From Chitinophaga eiseniae (GTDB taxonomy: Bacteria; Bacteroidota; Bacteroidia; Chitinophagales; Chitinophagaceae): 64,000 nucleotides of DNA. The position numbers were made by a program, and so were the translations under genes. Positions 1 through 9,286 of this stretch are shown here, one piece after another (position 1 is the first letter of the stretch; each line of letters begins with the position of its first letter). The stretch lies in assembly GCF_012641265.1 (NCBI RefSeq), contig NZ_JABAHZ010000009.1, positions 1 to 64,000 of the forward strand. Direction: 5' to 3'. The notes beneath the pieces were generated by a model that worked only from the letters and a program-made list of their open reading frames with translations, was not told where the DNA came from and made no database searches.

Positions 1-1735
1 TGTGCCATATTTCCCAGTTACGGGCATCTACGGTAGCCTGGCTGTTCGGCTCGTCCAGCATGTCTACATAAGAATCACGCATTGCGAAGTCACTAAGAGC
101 AGCCGTATCCAGCTGAATGCGGATAATCTTATCAGCCACTTTCTGCGCTACAGGATCGCTGTCATAAACCGTCAGATGATAATACAGCAGCTTACCGCCC
201 GTGGCGGCTGTTACCGTTGGCTGTAGTGCCTTAACATCATTTAACGTTGCTTCATTACCCGGTATAGGCACCCAACGGGCGGTAAAGGGAGCAGTACCGT
301 TTGTAATGACCGGGGTCAGGTGCGGCACCACACCATTACTGCTGTAGCCCGGTGCGCATATGGTATTGAACTCGAGGCCCTGTATAAACATGGTTTGAGT
401 AGCTGCGTCATTACAAGAGAAAGTATGAAAATCAGCTTTTGCAACGGCCGCGCCTGCCCTTAGTCCCCCTGCACCCAGTCTCCCTGCATACTTGAGGTTT
501 TCCGGGTAACCCAATATGGAATCATTGGCAGTACTTTTTAATATCCATTCAAGTTGGTATGGGGAAAGACAGCTGTTTACGCTGTGCATTAATCCTGCCA
601 CTCCAGTCACTTGCGGAGCTGCGAAAGAAGTGCCAGTTCCGGCTAAGGGCAGGTAATGCCTTGAAGTATCTGCACTGTCTGCGGCAATAGCCCCCAAATC
701 AAATGCAGGTGCGCATATATCTACACGGGTGTTATGTTGATAGCAGTGGTTAACCGAATCACCTTGATAGCATTCGTGCGCTCCCTGTACATTATAGTTT
801 GTACTGCCATTGCGGGCATTTGCCCACCCTACATTGGTTACGGACATAACGTGATCCAGCGACGCAGGTGTAAAATATTGCCCTGCAAAACCCGGGCTTC
901 CTGTTTGCCCGTTGCCTGCTGCCGCTACAGTCAAAGTGCCATTCTCATAAGCATACTGGAGATTAGTTTGATCATAAACGGTAGTATTAAATATGTAGCC
1001 AAGATCAAAACCTGCATTGGTGCCCCAGCTGGCATTAACAGCTGCACAGTTCCGATCAGACATGCTGGCCAGTACATCCGTACTTTTAATACCTACAAGG
1101 TCGAGCCTGCAATTGAAGCCTACACCGGGATAAGCATAATGATTGTCTGTCCCTCCGGATGCGATACCGGCCACCGTGGTACCATGCCCAAAATCCCATG
1201 AATAATTAGGGGGCACATTATACGTAAGCCTTTTTACTTTATAATTCTGTAAATCGGGATTGGCCATATCAAAATAGTTGTCTGATATACCGATCACTGT
1301 TCCAGTATCTCCTTTAGAGATATCCCATGCGTTCGGCATACCGATGTAGTTGAGATAGCCATAGTTGCCATACCCCCAATCGTTCGGGTAGTAGGCAAGG
1401 TTTTGCGGTGTGCCATGCAGTTCATAGTATGGGAACGCAGCAGGCCAGTTGTTTTTAAGGGCCACAGCAAAAGCTTCATCCCTGCATTGCAGCGCATACA
1501 CATGTTGCATAAACTCAAAGCGGTGGTTGGGATATAGCTGTGTAAAGCCTGTTACGTTGTACCGGCTTACCAGTACATTAGCATCCGCAATCGAAAACGT
1601 AGGCACCCCGGCAGATACCCTTGTAATGGTTGCAGGATTGGGGATAGAAAGGTAAACCGTTACCTGCGCATTGGATAATACAGGCACATAACTTACCAAC
1701 AGCGCAATCAGCGCCGCATAAAATTTAATCTTCAT
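1..1735 (-). CDS. S8 family subtilisin-like serine protease (C-terminus cut by window edge)
   Basis: The minus strand reads open from an ATG at 1735 to the window edge, about 578 residues without a stop. The start is a typical signal peptide ending near an NAQ cleavage site. All three parts of the subtilase triad are visible: Asp152 in the GISDN context, His184 in GHGT, and Ser370 in GTSFAAP. This is a secreted peptidase of MEROPS family S8, probably acting on extracellular protein. The segment after residue 400 is beta-rich and may lead to a type IX secretion sorting domain beyond the window. The next gene on the same strand is also secreted. The substrate is unknown. Confidence 0.9.
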   Translation of the reverse strand, partial: MKIKFYAALIALLVSYVPVLSNAQVTVYLSIPNPATITRVSAGVPTFSIADANVLVSRYNVTGFTQLYPNHRFEFMQHVYALQCRDEAFAVALKNNWPAAFPYYELHGTPQNLAYYPNDWGYGNYGYLNYIGMPNAWDISKGDTGTVIGISDNYFDMANPDLQNYKVKRLTYNVPPNYSWDFGHGTTVAGIASGGTDNHYAYPGVGFNCRLDLVGIKSTDVLASMSDRNCAAVNASWGTNAGFDLGYIFNTTVYDQTNLQYAYENGTLTVAAAGNGQTGSPGFAGQYFTPASLDHVMSVTNVGWANARNGSTNYNVQGAHECYQGDSVNHCYQHNTRVDICAPAFDLGAIAADSADTSRHYLPLAGTGTSFAAPQVTGVAGLMHSVNSCLSPYQLEWILKSTANDSILGYPENLKYAGRLGAGGLRAGAAVAKADFHTFSCNDAATQTMFIQGLEFNTICAPGYSSNGVVPHLTPVITNGTAPFTARWVPIPGNEATLNDVKALQPTVTAATGGKLLYYHLTVYDSDPVAQKVADKIIRIQLDTAALSDFAMRDSYVDMLDEPNSQATVDARNWEIWH

Positions 1736-1749
1736 TGTTGTTTAGTTTT

Positions 1750-3246
1750 TTAGTGATGAATAATAATCTTCCGTATTATGGGTGAGAAAGAAGGGGTAAA
1801 CTGCAAACGGAGCAGGTATAGGCCGTTCGGAAAGCCTGCTACATTCAGGGTGCTATTATTTACTGGGAGATGGGCAATACTCCTGCCGTCGATGCCATAC
1901 AGAAGAGCATCTGTAATTGCAGCATTGACAGGTGCATTGATGTAAAGTAAGTCCGACACTGGTAATGGGTACAATGTAATATCCGGGTTAATTCCTGTGT
2001 GTAGTTGAGGAATAATGAGGCGGCCATCTGAATGGTAACGTGTAATGATAGCATTAGATTCATTTGGGGTTGTTCTATCTGACCAGCCACAGGCCAATGC
2101 TTTGCCATCAGTTTGTAATTTAATATCAAGCATTCGTTCATTTTTCACGCCAATCGGCGTAAAAATTTTGCCATACTGGCCGAATGACGAATCTAAAGTG
2201 CCATTGGGTTTAAATTGCATTACAGCCCAGTCTTCATTGTTGGCAGTAGTGTAGCCGCCAACAACAATGCTGCCATTGCTTCGTAACGCCATACAGGACG
2301 CAACACAGGTATCAGCAGCAGCAATGCCGTTCATGCCAAAGCCGCTATCAATTGCACCATTGCCTAAAAATCGCTGTAATACAAGTTCTCCATCAATAGC
2401 GCCGCCTAAAATAATTTTTCCATCAGGCTGCAATACGATTGCCTTGACATATGTTAAAAATCCGTTAGCACCAAATACAATGCCTGTGTGATTAAAGGTT
2501 GTGTCTATTATCCCCGCGGATGTGTACCGAAGACAGGCAAAAGAACTAATCTGTTGACTATTGTAAGCCTGTGTTGCAATCAGAATTTTCCCGTCAGGCT
2601 GTAGCATCATAGCACCCGGGGAGGCTCCATATCCGCCAGTAAAATTGACAATCTGGCCGTTGATGCCAAATGTGCTATCTCTTACACCTAATGAATCAAA
2701 ACGAATCATAGCAATAGCATCCCCTGCGCCAGTAAGAGCTGTTCCCATTAGGATAATCTTCCCATCAGATTGTAAGGCCATATCATATTGACTGTTCTTT
2801 GAACCTGTAGTAGTGGTAATTATACCGTCAATACCGAATGCGCTGTCAACTTGCCCGTTGCTTTTAAAACGGAGTAGTGAGAATTTTTGGGTTCTATCGC
2901 CACCGGTAAGGATTTTTCCATTAGAGAGCATCGCAATGCTCTTCGGCCAAAATCCCAAAGTTTCATAGGCTCTCGTGTACATCCCATTGGTTGCAAAACT
3001 GCTATCAATGTTGCCATTGGGAAAATATCTCGCAAGGATGGCCTGTCCACTTTTTAAACCAGCGACTACAATTTTGCCATTCGGTTGTATAGTAACCGCA
3101 TCATATTGAGCGGCATAACCTGACGGCGGAGCATAAGTAACTTCCCCATTGATCCCAAAACTGCTATCAAGACCGGAAGGCTGGGCATGGGAAAGCTCGC
3201 AACCGATGCAGAAAAATGATAGCACTAAAAAATATACTATTTTCAT
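1750..3246 (-). CDS. Secreted delta-60 repeat protein with T9SS C-terminal sorting domain
   Basis: The protein has about 498 residues starting at the ATG at 3246, which gives a lipoprotein-like or Sec signal with Cys near residue 16. The body is a run of about seven repeats of the pattern DSSFG..G followed by QPDGKI(V/L)(V/L)G, the delta-60 repeat family that probably folds as a beta-propeller. The last 80 residues (YPLPVSDLLYI, NGLYLLRL, basic end) match a type A type IX secretion sorting domain, so the protein is probably exported and anchored at the cell surface. It lies 14 bp upstream of the subtilase gene on the same strand. The function is unknown; a structural or adhesion role is a guess. 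Confidence 0.85.
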   Translation of the reverse strand: MKIVYFLVLSFFCIGCELSHAQPSGLDSSFGINGEVTYAPPSGYAAQYDAVTIQPNGKIVVAGLKSGQAILARYFPNGNIDSSFATNGMYTRAYETLGFWPKSIAMLSNGKILTGGDRTQKFSLLRFKSNGQVDSAFGIDGIITTTTGSKNSQYDMALQSDGKIILMGTALTGAGDAIAMIRFDSLGVRDSTFGINGQIVNFTGGYGASPGAMMLQPDGKILIATQAYNSQQISSFACLRYTSAGIIDTTFNHTGIVFGANGFLTYVKAIVLQPDGKIILGGAIDGELVLQRFLGNGAIDSGFGMNGIAAADTCVASCMALRSNGSIVVGGYTTANNEDWAVMQFKPNGTLDSSFGQYGKIFTPIGVKNERMLDIKLQTDGKALACGWSDRTTPNESNAIITRYHSDGRLIIPQLHTGINPDITLYPLPVSDLLYINAPVNAAITDALLYGIDGRSIAHLPVNNSTLNVAGFPNGLYLLRLQFTPSFSPIIRKIIIHH

Positions 3247-3254
3247 AAGACATA

Positions 3255-4265
3255 TCAATACTGTGATGTTACAGATAGTTTTAATGAACGTACATAATTA
3301 TCATCACCCTGAATACTGAGCAAGTAAAGTCCATTAGTAATCCCCAACAAGTCTACTCTGTATTGTTGTTGTCCGGGCGCATTAAATTCCTGCTTTAGTA
3401 GTTCTCTGCCTTGCATATCGCTAATAGCAACCTGCCGGACGTTTTTCCCATTAATCAATACATAGGACGACGCAGGATTGGGGTATACAAAAAAAGCAGC
3501 TGCCTCTAATGAGGTGCTATTTACCGTAGTGTGCTTAATTCCCTCGTCGCATTCGCCTGTCGTTAAGTGTACGATTGTAGTGCTATCGCTGTAACAACGG
3601 ATAGCGCCGGAGCATTGCGCTCCATCATCAAAATACTGCCAGCACGAAAAACATTGGGGTAAGAAGCCCGTCCCTACACTGCCTATTTTCTCTGCATATG
3701 CACCCGATTTACTACTTTGTGAGAAGGAAAATGCAATTCCTCTACTTGGGCTTATATTCCTTGTAAAAACTGTTTTCAAGTGTGAGGTATCATATAATAC
3801 AGTTTTTATGGAATCAACAATAAATGTTGTTACGCTATCAGTATCCCTGTTGAAATAGTTCCAGCCTAAAGGATCATTATCGTTGAGGAAATATGGCCCG
3901 GTTGGGTCAAATACAGGAAGACGTAAGGTGTCTCCAGCCTGAACGTTAAACACATACAGAGGCGTGAATCGGTGAAATATGTTGTTGTAAACAAAAACGG
4001 TATCCGTATTATCGTAAACATATAGATCAGCCTGATTGTAAACATGAAACCCTGACTGATAATAGAAGTCTGCTGTGATGGCTTTTTGTGTAATTCTTCT
4101 ACATGCCTGTCCCTGAATGGTTGCATTCCCGGTTACCTGATCATGAAAAACTCCATAACCCTGGTTATGATACCATTCGGCTCCCATCGGGGCAAATATA
4201 GTCTGCGAGTATGCGCAAGCACTTAATGAAATCACAAACAATAGAACAAAGCAAAAATTTCTCAT
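3255..4265 (-). CDS. Secreted protein with T9SS type A sorting domain, N-terminal domain unknown
   Basis: The protein has 336 residues. It starts with a Sec signal peptide of about 20 residues ending at AYSQ. The last 80 residues carry the type A sorting pattern (FFVYPNPASS, then NGLYLLSI), typical of proteins exported by the Bacteroidota type IX system. The central part is beta-rich with several Cys residues around residue 205 (QCFSCW, AQCSG) that could form disulfides. I do not recognise the central domain. It ends 9 bp before the start of the delta-60 protein gene, so the two are probably co-transcribed. Confidence 0.8.
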   Translation of the reverse strand: MRNFCFVLLFVISLSACAYSQTIFAPMGAEWYHNQGYGVFHDQVTGNATIQGQACRRITQKAITADFYYQSGFHVYNQADLYVYDNTDTVFVYNNIFHRFTPLYVFNVQAGDTLRLPVFDPTGPYFLNDNDPLGWNYFNRDTDSVTTFIVDSIKTVLYDTSHLKTVFTRNISPSRGIAFSFSQSSKSGAYAEKIGSVGTGFLPQCFSCWQYFDDGAQCSGAIRCYSDSTTIVHLTTGECDEGIKHTTVNSTSLEAAAFFVYPNPASSYVLINGKNVRQVAISDMQGRELLKQEFNAPGQQQYRVDLLGITNGLYLLSIQGDDNYVRSLKLSVTSQY

Positions 4266-4443
4266 AAGCAGGGATTGAATTAAAGTTAAATCAATTTAAC
4301 ATCGTAAGGATCACGGTAATGTCCAAGATCATCCCATATCAACAAAAAATGACAATAACCATCTGTTTAAGTCCACAATAGTTAGGGGTTCCTGTTTGAT
4401 CAAAGTAATTAATGATACTTGCAACCTATTTGCAAGTATTGGC

Positions 4444-4653
4444 TTACGCTTTATATTCCCGGATATAGTGAACGTTCAGCCAATCTATGAAAGACTGTAT
4501 ATCATCCGGTTCAAAGCGTAGGATGTTTTCCCTGTCTTTTAGGGAAAGGATAAAGGTTTGAAGGGGCTGCACGTACCTAAAAGCAGAAATTTGATTCGCT
4601 TTCACAGGTAACCCGGGATAGGTGTTTTCACTAGCTGATACTGTTGGGTTCAT
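4444..4653 (-). CDS. Small hypothetical protein
   Basis: A 69-residue reading frame starts at the ATG at 4653. An in-frame upstream ATG at 4731 would add 26 residues but falls inside the large palindrome, so the shorter form is preferred. The C-terminal half looks like a real protein with an amphipathic pattern (FILSLKDREN, FEPDDIQSFIDWL). No ribosome binding site is obvious and I recognise no family. It sits alone beside the left edge of the phage-like block and could be an element-borne gene. Confidence 0.4.
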   Translation of the reverse strand: MNPTVSASENTYPGLPVKANQISAFRYVQPLQTFILSLKDRENILRFEPDDIQSFIDWLNVHYIREYKA

Positions 4654-4703
4654 AACAATGGTTTTACATGGCACAAAAAATACCGTAGGTTTCGTAGTTA
4701 CCC

Positions 4704-4814
4704 GTACCTGAGGCCGTCGAAAGCCCTGCACACAAGTAACACTAACGCCTACGGCTTGCCGCAGGCGTTTAGCATATACTTGGCTGTGTGCTAAATTTTC
4801 GACGTTTCAGGTAC
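4704..4814. repeat. Large imperfect palindrome (cruciform-capable, about 111 nt)
   Basis: The outer arms 4704-4722 and 4797-4814 pair over about 18 positions with three mismatches (GTACCTGA to TCAGGTAC ends). Inner arms GCACACA (4728-4734) and TGTGTGC (4785-4791) pair perfectly. The core arms around 4743-4750 and 4763-4771 (TAACGCCT with AGGCGTTTA) close on a CGG-CTTG-CCG tip at 4752-4761. Nested pairing over this length is unlikely by chance. It lies just left of the phage-like gene block. It could be a replication origin, a recombination site or a strong transcription barrier. Confidence 0.75.
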
Positions 4815-5184
4815 AGCCTTGTTTTGCTAAACGCAAATATGTTTATTCAATTATAACGTTAACGATTATACGCTTTTAATTTCAGACGGCAATATTAGGT
4901 AATACATTTGAAAAATTATACCGGCAAAAAACGGGAGCCAAAGTTTTTTAATTCTTTTCAATTCCGGTCAAATGGAAATCAACTTGCAGGCAAATAGTTT
5001 TCAAATGGTGGGTAATCCATCCTGAAAGATTTGTGCAATTTTGATCAATTCCTATAAAATGGTTTTCATTCTGCCTGTATCTTACAAAATGATGCTATTG
5101 TTTTTAAATGCTGTACAATCATAGCAAAAGCTATCATCCGCGCTAGCGGCTTGTTGCAGCTTTGTGTTATCAAACGATAAACAC
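4815..5184. other. AT-rich intergenic region at the left edge of the phage-like block
   Basis: No gene is supported in these 370 bases. A TACATTTG string at 4903-4910 fits the Bacteroidota -7 consensus TAnnTTTG and could be a plus-strand promoter. Between 4970 and 5100 the short string AAATGG or AAATGA recurs four times in similar AT-rich surroundings, which might be protein-binding or iteron-like sites but is too degenerate to claim. The region probably holds the promoter for the long plus-strand operon. Confidence 0.35.
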
Positions 5185-5694
5185 ATGGCCCGCATCATTC
5201 ACTTATCATCACAAACACCGCAGCAAATAGTAAACGCGTGCTGGCAGTTTGCCCGCGCCGTACTATGGGCAGAACAGCCCATCGGTGAGCAGGAGCAGCA
5301 GCGCAGCATTGCATTAATCCGTCAACACCTGGACTATCCTGTAATTACCGAATCCTCCTTTATCTGCTTCTGTGAGCGCATCCTGCTGGCGCGGGAGGCC
5401 CAGCTCACCGGTCAATCCGGCTACCTGTCGCAACCCTCCGTCTGGCTGCATCCGAATTACCAGGAAGGATATACCGGCACCCGGCAGGCGTATGATCAAA
5501 TGTTACTCAGACGCGCGGCTGTGCCGGGATACCGGGAAGAATACATGGTATTCAGTAAGCACTATTATCGCTATGCGCTCTACGCCCGCACCTGCGCCAT
5601 TGCAGCCTGCCGCCGAAAGCTGCTGCGCCTGAAAGCATATGGTCTGCTCACACTTCTTTACCGTGCTATTATTTACTGCAAACTCTCTCATTAG
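5185..5694 (+). CDS. Unknown protein, first gene of the phage-like block
   Basis: The protein has 169 residues from the ATG at 5185; an upstream GTG at 5164 in frame would add seven. It has an alpha-helical N-terminal half and a basic C-terminal half rich in Tyr, Arg and Cys (YYRYALYART, ACRRKLLRL). I recognise no family. It is followed after 20 bp by a small helix-turn-helix-like gene on the same strand, so a regulatory or replication-linked role is possible, but this is only inferred from position. Confidence 0.6.
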   Translation: MARIIHLSSQTPQQIVNACWQFARAVLWAEQPIGEQEQQRSIALIRQHLDYPVITESSFICFCERILLAREAQLTGQSGYLSQPSVWLHPNYQEGYTGTRQAYDQMLLRRAAVPGYREEYMVFSKHYYRYALYARTCAIAACRRKLLRLKAYGLLTLLYRAIIYCKLSH

Positions 5695-5714
5695 TCACCA
5701 CTTATTCTTATCCC

Positions 5715-5918
5715 ATGAATACCGCTACAGCGGAGCCGGACAGCTCCATTGAACTGCGCGCTTATACTACACGCGCCTTGTCCAAAATCTATGGTGTAGA
5801 TGAACGGACGTTTAAAAAATGGCTTCAACCTTTTACCCGTGAGATCGGTGAAAAGCGGGGCTATTATTTCACCATAGCACAGGTGCAGATCATTCTCGAC
5901 AAGATCGGCCTGCCATAA
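5715..5918 (+). CDS. Small helix-turn-helix DNA-binding protein
   Basis: The protein has 67 residues. Residues 17-50 (TRALSKIYGVDERTFKKWL, then an aromatic turn and a final helix) resemble the winged-helix/MerR-like or excisionase-type DNA-binding proteins that are common in Bacteroidota mobile elements. It probably binds DNA to control the downstream operon or excision. It is the second gene of the block, separated from the membrane protein genes by 106 bp that may carry a promoter. No second domain is present. Confidence 0.6.
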   Translation: MNTATAEPDSSIELRAYTTRALSKIYGVDERTFKKWLQPFTREIGEKRGYYFTIAQVQIILDKIGLP

Positions 5919-6024
5919 AAACAGCACATAAAACAACCATTGTAAAAGAGTTTGTAAAAAGTGCGCAAATGTCTGCCAATGCTGAAAAGTACGTTTTTGC
6001 GACACCTGCATCTTTGTAAAAACA

Positions 6025-6225
6025 ATGCTACAGCACATGGAAATAAAAACAGATAGTAACGGACATTTCAGCAATGTACTGCTCACAGGTACACTGTTGC
6101 TGGCAAACATAGATGTTAGCGGGTTAGTGGACTATGGCCTGAAGGCGCTTGTTGGCGGCGGTATCTGGCTTGGGTTCAAGATCGCAGCCGATTACTTAGA
6201 CCGTAAACGTAAGGCAGGCCAATGA
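6025..6225 (+). CDS. Small single-pass membrane protein
   Basis: The protein has 66 residues, or 62 if the ATG at 6037 is used. Residues 34-55 form a glycine-containing hydrophobic segment followed by a basic tail (DRKRKAG). Its stop overlaps the start of the next gene by 4 bp (ATGA), which indicates translational coupling. Short membrane proteins like this are frequent in membrane-containing viruses, but on its own the sequence shows only a membrane anchor. Confidence 0.6.
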   Translation: MLQHMEIKTDSNGHFSNVLLTGTLLLANIDVSGLVDYGLKALVGGGIWLGFKIAADYLDRKRKAGQ

Positions 6226-6701
6226 GCGCCGGAAAATTACTTGTCGGTGCAGCCGTTGTGGGTGGTGCGGTAGCTGGCGGCAGTTATTTCTATAACATGC
6301 GCCGTGCTTCCGTACAGCTGGAAGTAATCCCCAAAGCCTATTTACACACGCTCAACTGGAATGGTCTTACCGTGCGTGTGGACGCGTTGCTGAAAAACCC
6401 GACCCGCGCACGTTTCAAGGTCAAGTTCCCTTACATACGCCTAATGTACGGCGATACGCTGATGGGCAGCAGCCAGGTGATCAACAAAGACATACAGATA
6501 CCGGCATACGGACAGGTGATTATTGACAGCATGATGGTAGACATACCCGTCCTGAGCATTGCCAGCAGCGTGTACCACATTGTAAAATCACTCTACGCCA
6601 AAGAACCCATACAGTTCAAGGCACAGGTGATCACTACGATCAACCTGGGCTGGAGCCGGATTCCTTACAGTAGCAACGCAGACATCGTACTGAAAAAATA
6701 A
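6222..6701 (+). CDS. Membrane-anchored LEA-like beta-sandwich protein
   Basis: The protein has 159 residues. A glycine-rich hydrophobic segment (residues 5-22) is followed by a beta-rich domain with the pattern of LEA14/water-stress proteins: NGLTVRVDALLKNPT, then a strand pattern ending in an exposed VDIPVLSIAS segment. The LEA type 2 fold is a fibronectin-like beta sandwich. Inside this operon it would be a membrane-attached structural component. It overlaps the previous gene by 4 bp and precedes the protease gene by 4 bp. Confidence 0.6.
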   Translation: MSAGKLLVGAAVVGGAVAGGSYFYNMRRASVQLEVIPKAYLHTLNWNGLTVRVDALLKNPTRARFKVKFPYIRLMYGDTLMGSSQVINKDIQIPAYGQVIIDSMMVDIPVLSIASSVYHIVKSLYAKEPIQFKAQVITTINLGWSRIPYSSNADIVLKK

Positions 6702-6705
6702 CGGC

Positions 6706-8514
6706 ATGGAAGCAACGAAGAAAAGAATCATTGAGGATGGCTCAAAGTATGATCACCTGTTCCCTCGCGCTGCCGGTGATACAACAACGATCAGGAAAAA
6801 TGCCGGTTTAAACGACACCCTGGTCTTTATGAAGAAGATCATTCCTGCAACCCTATACCAGACCGCCAGGATTGCGGAAGTGCTGAAAGGTCGCAGTGTA
6901 CAAGATTCCTGCCGAAATATATGGCAGTTTGTGTACCGGCATATCGACTACAAAAAAGATAAAGAAGGATTTGAACAAGTGCGCAGCCCTAGCCGCGTAT
7001 GGATGGACAGAGCAGAGGGCGTGGATTGCGATTGCTATACAACATTTATCAGCAGCATACTTTGCAATTTGCATATACCGCACAAACTGCGCATTACAAA
7101 GTACTCCTACGACCACTTCCAGCATATCTATCCTGTAGTACCGCAAAAACGTGGCCATATCATAATTGATTGCGTCACTGATTTTTTCAACTACGAAGTT
7201 CCATTTTCTGAAAAAAAAGATTTTAATATGGAATTGCAATATCTCAATGGACTGGATGCAACGCCCTACAGCAGCGCAGAAGACCAGGTTTTTTTCGGCA
7301 GTGATGAATTCGGCGAGTTAGGTCTGTTCGGCAGACGCAGAAGAAAACGGCAGGCTGCCGCTGAAGAAGACCCACTTAAAAACCCCGATGCCGTTCCCGG
7401 CACCGGGAAGAAAAAGAAAAAGGGCTTCTTCCGCAAGCTACTTAATGTGACCAATAAGATAAACCCGGTAACACTGGCACTGCGCAATGGTGTATTGGCA
7501 GCGATGAAGCTGAACATCGGCAAGATCGGTAGCCGCCTGCGCTGGAGCTACCTTTCGCCAAACGCCGCACGTGCAAAAGGCATTGACATGGGCCGGTACG
7601 CACAGCTGGTCAAGACAAGGCAAAAGCTGGAGGATATTTTCAGCAATGCAGGCGGCAACCCGGTCAATATGAAAAAGGCCATCCTCAAAGGGAAGGGCAA
7701 TAAAGATCACGCGGTAAACGGGCTGCTTGGCCTCGGCGCATTGGTACAGGATGAAGGCATTATGCAGATGAGCATACATACACCGCTCCCACAGTTGCTC
7801 GGCCCTGAAATCTATTACGATGAGAACGTACACGGCATGGATGGCTTTGCAGGGTTTGGGGAGCTGGGTGAACCGATCACCCTTGCAACCGTAGGCGCAG
7901 CAGCCGGTGTAATTGCAGCAATTGCCGCCTCTTTGAAAAAGATCGGCGACATCTTTAAAGGAAAAAAGACAGAAGGCTCCGAGGACTTTTCGGAGGAAAA
8001 TACCAACGCTGCTGCCAGTGAAGTAGCAGCGGTAAAGAATGCTGCGCCCGCAGCGGTAGCCAATAGCCCGGCTGCGCGTGCCGCCGCTGCAAGTTTCAGT
8101 ACAGATGACAGCGCACCGGCCAGCACATCTACTGATAATAACAGCCCTGCCCCTGCTTCGCCTGCTGCGATGGCAAGAACCGCACCGCCCAGTGACAGTA
8201 ACGCAGATAATGGCTCAGACGATAATTCAGGAGGCGGTGATACTGCGGGCAAATCGCCAAACGGTACAAAACCTCCTGCCAAGAAGAATTTTTGGGAAGA
8301 CAATAAAAAATGGATCGTCCCCGCCGGTATAGGTGTTGTCGTTTTAGGTGTTGGTCTAAAGCTGATGAGCCATAGCTCTGCTCCCGCACCTGCTGCGCCG
8401 GCCCGTGGCAGATCACTGAGCGGTGTTCCTAAAAAACGAAAACATCCCAAGCGTAAACCTGCGAAGCGCAACGGCCACGGTGGCCACCATAAAGCAGCGG
8501 TAGCGCTGCTATAA
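6706..8514 (+). CDS. Transglutaminase-like cysteine protease with C-terminal membrane segment
   Basis: The protein has 602 residues. Residues 70-160 match the transglutaminase/papain-like fold: Cys108 in EGVDCDCYTTF, His140 in FQHIYP, and Asp155 in IIDCVTD form the expected Cys-His-Asp triad. A basic linker (GRRRRKR near 205) follows, then a second region, a low-complexity Ala/Ser/Asp stretch (about 415-525), one transmembrane helix near 545-562 and a basic His-rich tail. Bacterial and viral members of this fold often act as peptidases. In this operon it may process structural proteins or cut wall peptides. The motif FGELG occurs twice, possibly marking processing points. Confidence 0.7.
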   Translation: MEATKKRIIEDGSKYDHLFPRAAGDTTTIRKNAGLNDTLVFMKKIIPATLYQTARIAEVLKGRSVQDSCRNIWQFVYRHIDYKKDKEGFEQVRSPSRVWMDRAEGVDCDCYTTFISSILCNLHIPHKLRITKYSYDHFQHIYPVVPQKRGHIIIDCVTDFFNYEVPFSEKKDFNMELQYLNGLDATPYSSAEDQVFFGSDEFGELGLFGRRRRKRQAAAEEDPLKNPDAVPGTGKKKKKGFFRKLLNVTNKINPVTLALRNGVLAAMKLNIGKIGSRLRWSYLSPNAARAKGIDMGRYAQLVKTRQKLEDIFSNAGGNPVNMKKAILKGKGNKDHAVNGLLGLGALVQDEGIMQMSIHTPLPQLLGPEIYYDENVHGMDGFAGFGELGEPITLATVGAAAGVIAAIAASLKKIGDIFKGKKTEGSEDFSEENTNAAASEVAAVKNAAPAAVANSPAARAAAASFSTDDSAPASTSTDNNSPAPASPAAMARTAPPSDSNADNGSDDNSGGGDTAGKSPNGTKPPAKKNFWEDNKKWIVPAGIGVVVLGVGLKLMSHSSAPAPAAPARGRSLSGVPKKRKHPKRKPAKRNGHGGHHKAAVALL

Positions 8515-8561
8515 CAAAAGGCACAGACACACAACTATGTTCACCTGCTTAACAATTACCA

Positions 8562-9233
8562 ATGGCAAAACAAAAGAATAACCGCTACCATCAGGCGGCG
8601 TTAAAACAGAAAGTAAAAGAGCATTTGCAGGCACGCCTGCATACCAAAGGGCTGGCGTTCAATAGCGCCAAAGAAACGGGTAAAGACCTTTTGATCGGCG
8701 TATTGGGCGGTGGCCTTGTTGCTGCGCTGCTTGGTAGGTATTCCCTGCTTGCCGGGTTGGGCGTTACTTACCTCGGACACTATACCGGCAACCCGATCAC
8801 CTCATCTTTTGGTCTGGGTATGATGGCCAGCCCTAACCTTGTCGGCGGCGCTGTAAACGGATTGGATGGCCTGGACGGGGTAAAAGAACGGGTGCAGGCA
8901 TTTAAGGAGAATATGATGCAGCGCACTTTCCTCGATAAAGTCATTAAGAAAAAAGAGACGGTTAACGGCACGGTCGGAGAAATCCAGTATTTCGACTATG
9001 GGCAGATGAACGGCTCGGATAACCCGGAACTATACGGCGACCTTGCCGTAGAGAATGGCCACCCGGAACTGATGGGGGCATTAAATGACATTGATAATGC
9101 CATAGCAGATGCCGGTATGATGCGGCTGCAAGGCACCGGCGTTGGTGCGTTGGCATTAGATACTGACAATGTGGGCGCTGCCCCGGATATGGACAGTATG
9201 GGTTATGCTGATGTAGCAGACTATAATTTCTAA
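8562..9233 (+). CDS. Membrane protein of the phage-like block
   Basis: The protein has 223 residues. It starts with a basic amphipathic helix (residues 1-40), then a glycine-rich hydrophobic hairpin at about 42-74 and another hydrophobic stretch near 80-95. The C-terminal half is acidic with repeated short Gly-Leu-Asp motifs (GLDGLDGV) and no Cys. I recognise no family. It lies directly upstream of the candidate capsid protein and may be an internal-membrane component of a particle, which is inferred from position only. Confidence 0.6.
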   Translation: MAKQKNNRYHQAALKQKVKEHLQARLHTKGLAFNSAKETGKDLLIGVLGGGLVAALLGRYSLLAGLGVTYLGHYTGNPITSSFGLGMMASPNLVGGAVNGLDGLDGVKERVQAFKENMMQRTFLDKVIKKKETVNGTVGEIQYFDYGQMNGSDNPELYGDLAVENGHPELMGALNDIDNAIADAGMMRLQGTGVGALALDTDNVGAAPDMDSMGYADVADYNF

Positions 9234-9286
9234 GTCTCCTCGTTACTTCATTCACCATTTACAATTCACTACAAAAACGATACAGT

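Noticed and set aside
734-1201. A 155-codon plus-strand frame and several shorter ones between 1 and 1700
   Set aside because: The minus strand carries an intact subtilase with a full triad, so these are shadow frames.
4704-4814. The palindrome as an integron attC site
   Set aside because: The outer ends lack the RYYYAAC/GTTRRRY core, and no integron integrase is present.
7815-8534. A 239-codon minus-strand frame rich in Ala, Ser and Pro
   Set aside because: It is antisense to the low-complexity region of the protease gene and has no motif or ribosome binding site.
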